A DNA stretch of 64,000 bases, from the NCBI GenBank assembly GCA_013350335.1, contig CM023541.1:38432739-38496738 (forward strand). The letters run 5' to 3'. A program made the position numbers and the translations under genes. This document shows, one piece after another, positions 22,618-35,700 of this stretch (position 1 is its first letter; each line of letters opens with the position of its first letter). Below the pieces are notes generated by a model, which had not been told where the DNA came from, searched no databases, and saw nothing but the letters and a program-made list of their open reading frames with translations. Source of the DNA: Chimonanthus salicifolius (lineage: Eukaryota; Streptophyta; Magnoliopsida; Laurales; Calycanthaceae).

Positions 22618-25600
22618 TCCATTATGAACTGGTTCACAGTAACTTGATGCAAACCTTCAATCAAATTCTTGACTTGAATTTTTAAAAGATTCTAAAAACT
22701 AAAACTTGATAACCTCATACTCATCTAATTGTACTTATTAAAAAAAATTGCTTCAATTTTTATAAACTAATTTACAGCATGGGATCCCTTATCTTTTTCC
22801 ATGACCGCTGCTTTTTTAGGTTTTACCTGTTAAGGCTGCGGTCCATGCTTTTAGCTTTAGAGCCACCATTAAGAAGGCTGATAAAAGAGGAAGGTTCAAA
22901 AGTAGATTTTTTTTTTTAAATGCTTTGGACCCACCAGACCGACTTTCATAAAAATCAGGTTAGGCATAAGGTTAAGAACACAGCAAGGTTATCTTCATCA
23001 ACGAGCAAATATAAATTCATTTGCAAATTGATTTGTGGCAATCACATGGGTGTACATGCCTTAATGAATTTTAAAAATTCACCTATAAAATATTAAAAAA
23101 AGTCAAAATAAATTAAATAAAGTTTTTAATGATAATTTAAATATGATATTATAACAACTCTGAAGGATTAGCGTGATGATCAATTATCACTCTTATTTGT
23201 GAGAGATTTTGAGATTAAACCTCTCTAAAACAAAAAGAGATCAGTTAAATTTGTCTGTGATGTGTGTATTTAGATTCTAAATTGATAGAGATGTTTACAC
23301 ATGTCTCATACATCAGTCAAAATACTTGGATACTTTAATTTAAAAAAAAATATAATATATAATTTTTATTTAAAAGTTCTGAGAGTTTTATGTGAAAAAT
23401 TAAAAAAAGGGTTGCGTTTGACCACGATTCCCAAGAAGGAGTTGTGGATGAGTCATTTTCAAAATAGATATTTAGAAACATCGATAGAGTTGATTGTGCA
23501 AATGGCTCATCCAAAACCCTCATGGGTGGGTGGTAGCGGTGAATGTCATGATCATTAATATCTTGTCATGATCATTAATATTTAAAGAGCTTTTTTGTCT
23601 CTCTTTTAATGGAACGCATAGACGTTTCTCAAGAATGAGTACATCTGGTCTAACTTAAAAAAAAGGATTCAAACATAAAAAAGATCTCTTAAAAACTTTG
23701 AATAATACTGATATAAATATAAATGTATTATGAAGTAGACAATATCAAGTCTAACTTAAAAAAAAAAAAAAAAGTTTTGAGTGTGTTATAAATGTAAGGA
23801 CATGACCCAAACCAAACTAATTGCATCCCTAATTGGTAGCAAATAAATTGTATTCAAAGCATGGAATACTAAAATCAACTTTATTATGATGCAGAGAGAG
23901 TAGGGATTGAAATGGGTTTGAGTAATATTTTGGCTCTTGGTAAATTTGGGTAAAGGATTTGGTAGTGTTTAATGATGAAATGTGAGTATTTGATAATAGT
24001 GTTAACCCTCAATTGGGTTTGGGTACTTTTTTGTTTTTGGCTGCTCTTACTTGAACACAATTTTGTTTAATATTTTGCTTTCCGCCGCCTTTAATCTTCA
24101 CATGTTTATATGACTGATAACTTAGTCTAATATAAAATTTTAATCCCACAGCACAAGAGAAGCAAAACAGTTACTGTTTTGGTTTCATCTTAAAACCATC
24201 AAAGGCGAGACAGGTATGAAGTAGAAGATAAGCTAGTGAGCAAGGATTTTTTAAGTATTAGTAATTTTTTTGAAGGTCAAAGTATTCAGGTGTCACACTT
24301 GAAAGGATTTTTTAAGTATTAGTAATTTTTTTTTTAAGATCAAAGCTTTCAGGTGTCACACTTGAATTAGTCAAACGTCTCAATATGAAAAATAACTATT
24401 TTTGTGTTGAAGAAAGCTTGATCTTAAGAACTCCCACAAATAAGTGTAAGAATTAACATTCAAGCTAACTCCTAAAGATATTTTAAGTATATATTAATTC
24501 ATTAATTTAAAAAATATAAAAAATGAAAGTATTATACCCTAGTGATTAACATATTTGATATGTATCAACATATTCTGCTAAAAGAATATTACATGTAACT
24601 TATATATTGATACATATCAACCATATTAATATTTGAAACTTAATTATCGGGATATGTTTATATTCATGTTGACGTTCGTATCGTTATTCTTAATCGAAGG
24701 CTTGGAATTTGACAAATATGGTGCATTTTAAAAAAAAAAAAATTAGCTATTTAGAATGTAAGTAATCTTTATTCCAAGAATTTGTGATTGTTTGGGAATA
24801 TGTAAGAATGGAAAGTCTAGGTGGAGAAGCTAGTCGGGTGAGAATATTCTTTTAATACGGGTCTCCATGGATCAGGTCAAAATAAATGAAAAATCAGTTT
24901 TGAAATATTTTGATTTCTTTTATTTATTTTATCACTTTCGACAATATGACCGAAATAAGTAATAGAACTAAAAATTTATTTTGAGCATCTAAGCCCTAAC
25001 TTGTTTAATCCCAAGTTTGAGCTCAAGCTATTTTGGACTCTTGGTTGGCATAACATTATTTTTGGGGCTAAACTCAGGTCAGGTGTTCTAATAAATTCAG
25101 TCTATGTAAAAAATTATTGAATCTGACCTGATCTGATCCGACCTGAATTTTTGATCCGATTCAATTCAAGCGTTGTTTTATAACTTGGTGCATTCAAGTC
25201 GAGTCAGATTTGATTGTTTTTAAATTTCTCAACTCGACATGACTCAAATTCATACGGATTTATAAAACACAACACAAACCCACTGATTTATCGGGTCGGT
25301 CATGCGGGTCAGGTTTTCACCCCTAGTTATTTTTTAAGCTTGAGAAGGTTTAGGCTATTTTTTTTAAATTAATTTAAAAGCATTTACGTAAAAAATATTA
25401 TCTAAGAAATATACATTAAATAGTTGCCATAGATACAGTAATGGAAATTGGGCTTCCTTTTTGGGACTTAGGCCAACCCTAATTCTGAATATTTTCCTTT
25501 TAATTAAAATTTTAAATCCGTTTCATTTTTAAATAAGATCTGTAACTTTTGAGAAATTATTTGGTTTTAATTCATTCATTGAATTAGAGTATAATTTCAA

Positions 25601-26399
25601 TACTCTAGTTGCCACTTAGCGTGACTTCTGCTTATTTTGACAATTTGGTATGACAAAGTCATCAAAATGTTGATTTTAATATTCCATAATAATTTATTTT
25701 GAAGAATGTTTTTCTTCTATTGTGGGACCCTTACTTCATCCATATAGTGGGGAATATGGCTCATAAAGCACTTTGGAGGAAAAAAATTAACACGACAGAA
25801 TTAATTAGGAATTTTTCTTTTATTTTTAATTCTAATAGCATCTATTATTTTATTGGACACATTAACCTTATCAAACTAATTTATAGATTATTCTTATGCT
25901 GATTATAGAAATAAATTTTATCTAAGCACCATTATCCATTCGATTTAAGTAAATTAAACATAAAGTTGATGAACCGCTCCACTACCACTGTCTATTTTAT
26001 TTAATTCAAATCAAATAATTCTACAAGTTTGATAGACTGATTTTATTTTATTTTTTAAATTCTCATATCAGAACTATTTATTTTATTTTGTAAGTTTAGT
26101 AGAATATAAGTTATTACTAAACATCATATAATAAAAATTGTCAAGAAATCATGTGACTCAGGTTACATCAGCTAAGTGTGGTCAGTTTACAACAGTTTGC
26201 GCTGGCACTTATTTTAGATTCTTCTATTTTCAAATTCTAAAACAATAAAATTAAATTTAAAAATAAAAATTAAATTAGAAAGAAATAAAATTTTGGTTTT
26301 ACTCTTATATTACATAAATATTTTTTTTAAATTAAAATTTGTCATTCTAATTAATCTAAAGGGTCTGAGTGTACTCCGACGGATATATTTAAAAAATGT
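22618..26399. other. Intergenic region upstream of the 5-phosphatase gene
   Basis: AT-rich, no gene recognised. Small items: a 20-bp tandem duplication near 23546-23585 (GTCATGATCATTAATAT) and degenerate hAT-like text at about 25060-25325 ending TTTTCACCCCTAG. A CAG-bounded, GT-terminated exon-like piece at 24153-24211 has no coding similarity. Confidence 0.4.
24243..24366. repeat. Tandem duplication, ~62 bp x 2
   Basis: Units share AAGGATTTTTTAAGTATTAG, AAGRTCAAAG and TCAGGTGTCACACTTGAA. Adjacent and non-coding. Confidence 0.8.
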
Positions 26400-26718
26400 T
26401 TCAACAATGAGAAGAAAAAAAAGAAGAAAACAAGAGAATAAAGAATCCCGAGTCCACTTTTCTTTCAGAACTCCAATTTCTTCTCCTCGCATTTCTTTAT
26501 TCTTTTTCTTTAAGACATGCATTTGCCGTCGGACATAGTCAGAAAAGGCAAAAGCAAATCAAATCAGTTGAAAATTTCTACTCGTAATATTTTATTAACT
26601 TATGATCTTCAAATTACTACTTGTCCTTTCAATCTGCCAATAACCCACCAGCCATTGTACAGCCGGAAGAAGCTTCTTCTTCTTCTTTGTTGTGTTTTTC
26701 ATATCAGAGAGTGAAGAG
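26400..26718 (+). promoter_or_regulatory. Promoter-proximal and leader region of the 5-phosphatase gene
   Basis: AT-rich up to about 26640, then a pyrimidine-rich stretch with CTT repeats (26672-26690), typical of plant 5' leaders, running to the ATG at 26719. No convincing TATA box was found, so the start of transcription cannot be placed. Confidence 0.35.
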
Positions 26719-29700
26719 ATGAAGAGCCAGCAAAGGAATCAAAGAGAGGTACCTCATTTCTCAATACCCAACTTGGGAATTCACTTCTTTCTTCTGTTTC
26801 GCTTCTGGGTTTTCCGGGTTTTTTTTATTTGTTTTGGAACTTGAAGCTGTTGATATGGTTCTTGGCAAATTTTTTTCGTTCATGCTTTTTTTTGTTTATT
26901 TCTTATATTATATATTGGGAGAACTTGCAGAGGAGTTGGGTTGAAATATGTTGTTTCGGTTGCACATGCCTGCAGCTGTACTGGCCCAAGGTTGTTCTGA
27001 GGAAGTGGTTCAACAGAGGATCCAATGAATCTGATTTTAGTGCGGATGAAGGTGACAGCGACAGAGAAGATGATGATGAAGGTGAGAGAATTTGGTAAAT
27101 TCCTTCAGAACAAAGAAAAAAGGAAAGGAAGTAAAACAAAAAATGGTTTGGAAATGGTGCCATTTTATGAAAATTGGACAAATGGTACCAATGAATCCGA
27201 AGCAATATGATGAAGGTTCGGCGCAGTTATGGCACAAATTAAAAGGGCCAATTTCATTGTCTTTCTTTTTCTTTTTGGAAATTTCTGTCTTAGAATTTCA
27301 CTTTGTAGCTGTAGTTTGTCAATTTTGTGGCTCCTGTTTTGAAAAGAAATATGGAATTCATTTCGTGTGGTTTCTCTATTTTATGTAACTTTTTTGTTTC
27401 CCTCAAAGCAGATGTCTGCAGTTGGGAACAAACACTGGATGATGATGACAATAAAACTGGTGAATTTTTGCTTGTTTGATTTATTTGGCATGGCTGTTTC
27501 CCTTGTTTCTTTTTTTAGTGTCTCCTAGGTGAAAATTACCTCATATATATGATGCTTTTATGTTAGTTATTTTATTTTATTTTTACTTGAAACGTTTGAT
27601 CTGTTGTATTATGTATCATTTAGTTCTACTAGATGAAGTCTTTCAAGCATGCTAAATGCCATTTGACTCTATAAATTATAAAGTAAAGTTCATTACAACA
27701 ATCCTTTTTATTGCCTTCCTTGTAACTCCTTTTAAAATGAACTAGAATCTTTAGGAGTATTTAATTATAACAAAACTGGGACAATGCGATTTAGCTAAAC
27801 CGTATTTACGAGAGTCTGGCCTGAACCTGACCCATTGACAACCCTATCTGTGTTCTCTGCGCCAAAATGGTTTGACTACTTGTTTTGCAATTAAGGACCT
27901 ACACTCTTTGGATTGAATGGTTAGGGTCTTCAATGAGGATGATGCCATTTCCATATGGTCCCCTCAATCTCAAAGTCATGATAGTTCTTTTGTTTTTGGA
28001 TGCGTGCTAAAAACATATACCAATTTGTGACGGATTTTTTGGAAGGGGCTGTTTGAATTAACTTTAGACCCACTATGGTGGTGATGAATGCATGGATCGA
28101 TTCACTTGTCCCATAAAAAGCCTAATGGCCTTTCCATGTTTAGGGTTGTCAACAGGCCTAGGTCCTGCCCTAGTTTGACCTGTGCATTGGCTTGATAATT
28201 TGGTAAATGAGCATTTGAAATGGGTCATAGGATTGGGACTGTTCTACATTTTAAGGTTTGACCTCCTTAACATGTTGGACCATTGTCAAAGGGGGGTTTG
28301 ACCCACCCAACCTGCCATACTCTCCCCCCAAAAACAACATCCATGAATCATATGACTAGAAATAAGGTACCAACAAGGAAATAACACATCATAATAATTT
28401 TGAGTGTTTACTTGCGAACTTTTCTATTGTGTTGTATTGTATTTATTATGGTGCTTTTATAAATCTTACAAAATACTGCATTATTAGTGTCAACTTAAAA
28501 GAAAAGTTTGAGTAAAATATTGAAGACATGTCCATTACATGATTGGTCGCAAGCCAATATGGTTACTTATGAATCGGGTGCAGTTTATGTTCATACATAT
28601 GACATTGACATTCCACACCATATTTCACTAGAAGGAACTCTCTAGTTCATACAAATAGTGAAATCAATCCATTCCTTGTCATTATTGGGAAATTATGGAG
28701 TTAGCTCTACCCGACCCATTTCTTTTTTTAGATGGGTTAAATCATCATTTTTGAGGTATTTTTTGCTCTAGCCTCAACCTAGCCTGATGCAGGCTGGGGT
28801 TCAAAGATGATGAAACCTTAGTCTACAATGGATAAAATTTTAAAACCAAGTTTTGGATGTAAGGAAAATTTGAAATTTGGCACAATAATATGTGAAACCA
28901 AATTGAAATTCACCTTAAATTTTTTGGCAAGAATCTCAAATCTCACCAAAACCTAATTCAACCAAGGTATTTTGGCTCCAAGGGAGAAGCTCAAATCTAT
29001 TGGTGATGCCTAGATTAACTCTCACATTAGAAGAATTAACAAAAGGCTTGTCTTATTAGGTATTTGATTTCACACCGAAATTACAATTGCACAACGGAAA
29101 TAATCTATGAAACCTAGAAATTTAAATTGCACAAAACAATTAATGCAAAAGTAAATTACCTAGAAAGACAAGACTCACCACACAAGAGAGAATTTTACAA
29201 CTGAAAACTCAAAGTGGATGGCCTATGGTCGACCACCACACCTCTATTTATATTGAATAAATTTAAAAATTTATGTAACATGCCATCACTTAGATTTGTG
29301 ACACATGTCCCTTCTAAAACTAACTTTAAGTCCTAACTATACAAGTAACTAGAATGGGAAAAAGGAAATCAACTAAAATTAGGATAGAACTCTAAAAAGA
29401 AGGAATCAATTGAAGTTGGCCACAAGGTTGGTGTGAATTCCCTTTGGGGAATGGCACATAGGAGTTTCCATTCTTCTATCTTTCTTCATATTTTCTTGCC
29501 AAGTTGACTTTAATCAAAATAATCTCGTCGTTCTTCCATGTTGCAAGCACATGTGGGCCTCAGAAAAAAGGTATTTGGAGGTCCAAACACATAAAATGAG
29601 GCCCATATCCTATGAGTCTATTTGTCTGAAGCATAGTTTGACCCATTTGATTAGTGGACCTTGACCCTAACCAAGGGAGGTTCAATCTGAACCTAATTTG

Positions 29701-32700
29701 TTGGTAGTCCTATCCATGTTTGCCTTTGATTAGTGTCCATCCATTGACCTCACAATATTGTTATGGACTTGACAAATACGATAAAAGCTCTGAAGCGAAT
29801 GGAACGTGTGAAATCAAGCCATTTATTCAATTGCATGCGCCTAACCCCACACCTCAGGTTGCGTCCCCACACGCATGTGACAAGTCATTGATGAATTTCA
29901 ACACTCCCTCTTATTGTTTTTTTTTGAATGGTTCATATATTAATAATAATAGATAAGAAGCACCAACAATGCAATTACAGAGGAATATGAAAAGATATTG
30001 AACCCAACACTTGGCTCGCAGGGAAAAAAAATTTACTCTGCATATTTTTTTTAAAAAAAAAACTGACCAACAGGAAAACAAAGAAATTAAAAAAAAAAAA
30101 AAACAATTGGCAAAAGACCAGGTAAAAGGTTAGAGCCCATCTGAAGGTGGGGACCAGGCAAGAAGAGGAGATATCCAAGTGCTGCATGAAGACCGAAGCG
30201 CAAGCAGGTTACCTAGGAATGCTGGAGGTAGTAGCCGGAAGCTGGTCGACGAAGGAATGGATGGGAGCAGGAAATGGAGAAGCCGCAGGGACGATCGATG
30301 CAAAACAAGGAGCCACACAAAGCACCGGTCGCCAAGTAGATGACGGTAGGAGGGAGCACGCAGCACACGACAATGGTGGAGGAGCTCATGAAGACTGAAA
30401 TGTGAGCAGGTCCCCAAGGAGCGCTGATGACCATAGTAGGAAAGTTTGCCGGTGGCGGAAGAGACGAGGAGCAATAGACAACATGATAATGATTGAATCC
30501 GCTGGGAGAGCGCAGCTGGTTACTCTAATAGACAATGGGGATTTGAGGGAGATCTGATGAAGATCTGACACGGGCTGGAGATTTGAATGCACGGACGGAC
30601 GAGATCCAGACGGTGGCTTGCAGCAGGACGACGGTGGGTTGCAGCAAATAGACGGGTTTAGGACAGCTAAATCTGGAATGGATCGGTGCTGAGATGCAGA
30701 TTATGGTAGAGGCCAAGGCAGGGAGGCCTCCGGGAGTGGACGCACAGCAGGCAAACGGGGGAGAAGGTCGTTTGACAAGCTCGAGCGACGGAACAGGTGG
30801 CTGGAAGCTTGTCCAGGCGCGGGGTAAGAGGAACAAGGAGGGGCGGTGGTGTCTGGTGAGCAAAAAGAGGGAAAGTTCAGCAGGGGAGAGGAGATGACAA
30901 AACCAAGGCTAGGGGAAAAGCGGAGGGCGATGGGTTTTCTCCAAGGAAGAGGGGATTCACTCTCTCTTCCTGTTGACTTGTAACATAAAATAACCACCAC
31001 CATTCTTCCTTTTCGACCTCCTCTAATGGCCAACTTCTCCCTAGGATTCGAGCGTGAGACATGGTGCCTGCTCTGATGCCAATTGTTAGGGACTTGACCA
31101 ATGTGCCAAAAGCTCTAAAGCTGATGGAATGCATGAAACCAAGTCAATTAACAAATATGACAAGTCATCGATGAATATTAACAAATATGACTCCTTATTT
31201 TGCAATTAAGGACCTAGTCTCTTTGGATCACAATGTTAGGGTCTTGAATGAGGATGATTCCTCATTTCCATATGGTCATCTCAATCTCACTGCCACGATA
31301 ATTTTTTTGTCTTTGTGGATGCATGTCAAAAGCATATTCCAATTTGTGAGGGAATTTTTGTAATGCGTCATTTGAAGCCATTTGAACATGTGGTGGAATT
31401 TGAGAGAGAGAGGGAGAGTGCAACAACATTTGCAATAATTGAGTATAAAACCTTCCTGGCCCCAACTCCATTAAATTTTTACTCCGATTTTACTTGGGTC
31501 TGTGTGATTCACTATCGATTAATATGAATCGATAGCATTAAGTAAAACCTGTTCCATTAAATAAATCATCGTTCTCTAATTTCACTTGGATCTGTTGGAT
31601 TCATTATTAATTGATATGACCTTAATTTTTCCAAGATACGAATAAAAATAGATTAATAGACATTGAGATACATTAAAAATCCTCCCTTATTATATTCCTG
31701 TCAATCCATTCTCACTACAATGTCATTCATTTTCTACATCCCAATTCTAGGACTCATTGCTTTCATGGGTAGAACCACAAACTACCATCCAGTAATACTA
31801 ATCATTACTCAGGATATTCTATGTTATATTTCTAATTGCTGGTTTATGTTTTGCAGAAATATTTCCTCCAAAGTTGAGACGACGAAACTCAGAAACCCTC
31901 CGTGCACAATATATAAACACCAAAGAAATCAGGTATGCAGTTCTCTATTTCTGTCTCAATGATTATTATTCAGGTACTGCTAAATTATGAGCTATAACTT
32001 TACTGCCTTTTTAGCTAAAATGTGAATCCCATAGAAAGCCGATGGAGTCTTTTAATAACCAAGACAAAGCTGAAATTCTATCTTTATCTGTAAAGAATCA
32101 TTTCCTTTGTGTATTCATGTCATTTTTTTCCCTGATCCTGCAGTTTTGGTGTATTACAGGGTTTGTGTTGGTACATGGAACGTCGGAGGAACACTACCAC
32201 CTGATGATCTAGACATTGAAGATTGGTTAGAAATGGAAGAACCTGCTGATATGTATGTGCTTGGGTAAGTAATCATAAATACACCATACTTCAGGCATTG
32301 TGTATCTTCACAATATACTTAAATGAAATTCCTCTAGTTTACAATTTTAGCCTAGGATATAATGATTCCCTTTTAGACCCCCTCATTTGTTGTATTGTAA
32401 TTAAATTTTTCTATCAATAAAATTCACCATTGTTACTGTTCAAAAAAAAAAAATAGGGTTATAATTTTGTATTCCATATCATATTAAAATTACTAATATA
32501 CTTGTGTTCACCATATATTCAGCATAAAAGCCTGTCCTAGGAAGCCTCTGTGCACCTATCACTTACTCGGGTAGCTTGGGTATCAAGTGATATCCACTAG
32601 ACTATTACTTGTTGGCAACTGTGTCAAAGTTGACATATTAAGTTCTAAAGGTTAATCCTTTAGGATACAATTGTTTGAGGAAATAGATTTTTCCATATTT

Positions 32701-35700
32701 GCACAAATTTTCTTAGGTTATTTTTGTGTTCTTTCACACATTAGAAAGTGGAGAGGAAAATCAACTTTCTTATCCTTCTCCATAGAAAAAACAAACAGTG
32801 GTAGAATAAGAAATAAGAAAAAAGAATAGAAAAAATAAAAACAAAACAGTGGAATAAGAAAAAGAATAGAAAAAATGAAATAGAAAGGGATTAGAGACGA
32901 AGAGAAGAATAAAAAGAGAAGATTTTCAAAACAATAGATTAAGAAATAAGAAAAAGAACAAAAAAAAAAATATTTCAAAAAACAAAGGTTAATGTGAATC
33001 GTCCGAGAATCGTGCGATTTGCGAGTCAACGGAAAATCGTAGGTTTTTTAAGGCATTTCGATACATGATGCGACTCGAGTTGCATCACCTATTGATTCGA
33101 TACGAATCGCACGATTCGCGAGTCGAATCGTGCGATTTTGACAACCTTGGTTCTAATTTACAAGGCACTATATGTTATTTTCTTTAAAAAAATATGAAAT
33201 ATGTATTGAATTGTTGTTATCCTAATTTGCAAGAGTGGTCCTCTTAGGTGGTTTGAGCTTATATTTGTGTAGATAAACCACTGAATAATTATCCTGCATG
33301 CAAGTCATTGCTCCATTGAGCAATCAATCTTTGAAATACCCCATTATGTGGCCCACATAAATTTGAAGCTTATGCTAAAATACATGGCATCTGGAATATT
33401 TTTTTTATACCTGAACCATTTTCTTTTAAATGCAACAAGACAGTGACTCTATTTCCTTGATTTATATCCAAACCATTCATGAGTCGTGAGATCAATGATT
33501 CTTTCAAATTTTCATATCAATGTGAGCTTGTTTTATGGCTTGACCTACTAGGAATGAACTAGAGGTCTCAGGTTCGACTCCTCACAGAGTAACCCAATAC
33601 ACGAGGCTTGTGAGAAGTTTTGTGTATCCGTGGGATTAGTCTCACCTCCGTGAAGGGTGGTGATACCCATGGTATTAAAAAAAAAGAGGTGGTTTTATAG
33701 CTTTATGCACATTATCAACATCAAAACAATTTTAGTATATCTGCTGGAATAACGTTTTATGTTTTGCAGTCTTCAGGAGATTATTCCATTAAATGCTGGT
33801 AACATCTTTGGTGCTGAGGACAATCGACCTGTCCCAAAATGGGAATATCTTATTCGTGAAACACTAAATAAAATCCAACCGGTCAAAAGAAAGTTTAAGT
33901 GTCATAGTGACCCTCCTTCTCCATCAAGGTTCAAACCATCACATGATGTCCCAGATATTGATGAAATATTTCCGGAGAGTGATAGTGACAGCGATGCCGA
34001 AGTCCATCCACTGGATGAAGGATCTTTTATTTTCAATTTAGACAGAGATGGTTATCCTGCAAGCGGAAAGGAATCCAGATTTTATGAGGAAGCCCAGGGT
34101 GCTGGAAATGCTAGTTCAGGCATTATGGAGTTTGAGAAGCAATCCTCTTTAAGGAGATTGGACAGGTTAAATTGCCTTAAGTTGATGGAACCCAATGCAA
34201 TATCAGAATCGTCAGTCACTCAACAGCCTATGGTTAAGTTAACAAAAACATTAACCAAAACATTAAGTAGCTCGGAAAGGATGGGTTTGAGTTGGCCTGA
34301 GCAGCCATTGAACTTGGTTCCTCAACTTGTTTTAGACAGGAAAACTTCCTTTAAGTCATATAAATCTTTTAGATCATCCAAGTCTTTCAAGTTGTTTATG
34401 GATGAGAATGATTATCAGTTGCAAGAGCCAATTCTGGTACCAGACCTTGACCTGGAGCCTATTATGAACAGAAAAAGGAGGTCAACTTTTGTAAGGATAG
34501 TAAGTAAGCAAATGGTTGGAATTTTCCTTACAATATGGATTCGTAGAAGCCTGCGGAGGCACATCCAAAATGTTAAAGTATCTACTGTTGGTGTTGGTGT
34601 TATGGGCTACATTGGTAATAAGGTTAGTTACTTCACTGTCCCATGTTTGGACTTGGACTTTCCTTTTCTGTTTAAGTTGGTGAATATTTCAAGCCTTACA
34701 TCATTTCTTCATTGAATTGTAATAATACATATGCTATCAGAATGACAGAAAATCACTTAATTCATAGATCAGATAAGCTTACCTGTTCCTGACATAGCTA
34801 TGAACAGAATATTTCAAAAGATGTTATTCTTGGCAACTGAATATTCCAAGATCAAGGAAAATCTTTTGTGGCAACATCATGAATCATGATAACTGTGAAA
34901 AATAAACAACCTTGGCCAGAGAATAACTCTGGAAAATGTAATTATATTATTGTGATATGTTTGTAAATTTTTTTAGATTAGACTAATTTTAGAATAAAAT
35001 ATTTTAGTTCAAAAACATAACGAATAATGTTCCTTGTTAAAAAGATTTATGATCATCTATTTCAACATGTATTCTGATGTGACTCAAAAGCTTTTTGATG
35101 TATATAATGCTATCCCATATATCCTATTTCAACGCTTCAAAGATCCATGTGTGATGGAGTTCTATATAAAACAACGGCTTCGAGGCTTGGAGACTGCATA
35201 TAAATTTTATGGGTTTCTATCTTGTTGGATTTGTTCTTCGTTATGATATGTTGAGAAAGTATATTTTTATGCAAGGCTGATCATTCTTCTAAATGGTGAG
35301 CCTGGGCCCACCTGAGCTTGACAAGCCCAAGTAAGCCTGAGTCTGATTCTAAAAATGTAATTCGGCTTGGCTCTGGCTTTGCTCTTTTGAGTCGGTCTTT
35401 GCATAGGCTAGACTCACCATTTGGAAGTCAAGGTTTGAGCTGGGTCAAGGCCATGCCTCCCATCTGAATTTCACCCCTTATCTCAAATTAGAGGCAAACT
35501 AAAAGTCAAGAGGACTCATAGGTCCAGATGAAGATTGTAGAGCCTGTTTCCATGAACTAAATTCCTCCCAAGATTATTCAGAAAAAATAAATACAGAATC
35601 ATAAAAGTCTATGTTCAGGAAGAGGGCATATGAAGGAGGTTTAGGGCAAATCAATTTATACTTGACATGAATGCATCAACATGAATGTTCTTACCAAGTT

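Noticed and set aside
24153..24211. Internal coding exon bounded by CAG and GT
   Set aside because: No protein similarity and no matching flanking exons; such sites are frequent by chance.
30130..31134. Many overlapping open frames on both strands, up to 114 codons
   Set aside because: They lie in the GC-rich interior of a non-autonomous LTR element, overlap each other on both strands, and show no known domain. Length is explained by GC content.
34623..34715. Exon 6 extending to the stop at 34715
   Set aside because: A donor at 34623 joins exon 6 in frame to exon 7, giving the conserved GYIGNKGS motif; read-through would remove the catalytic half.
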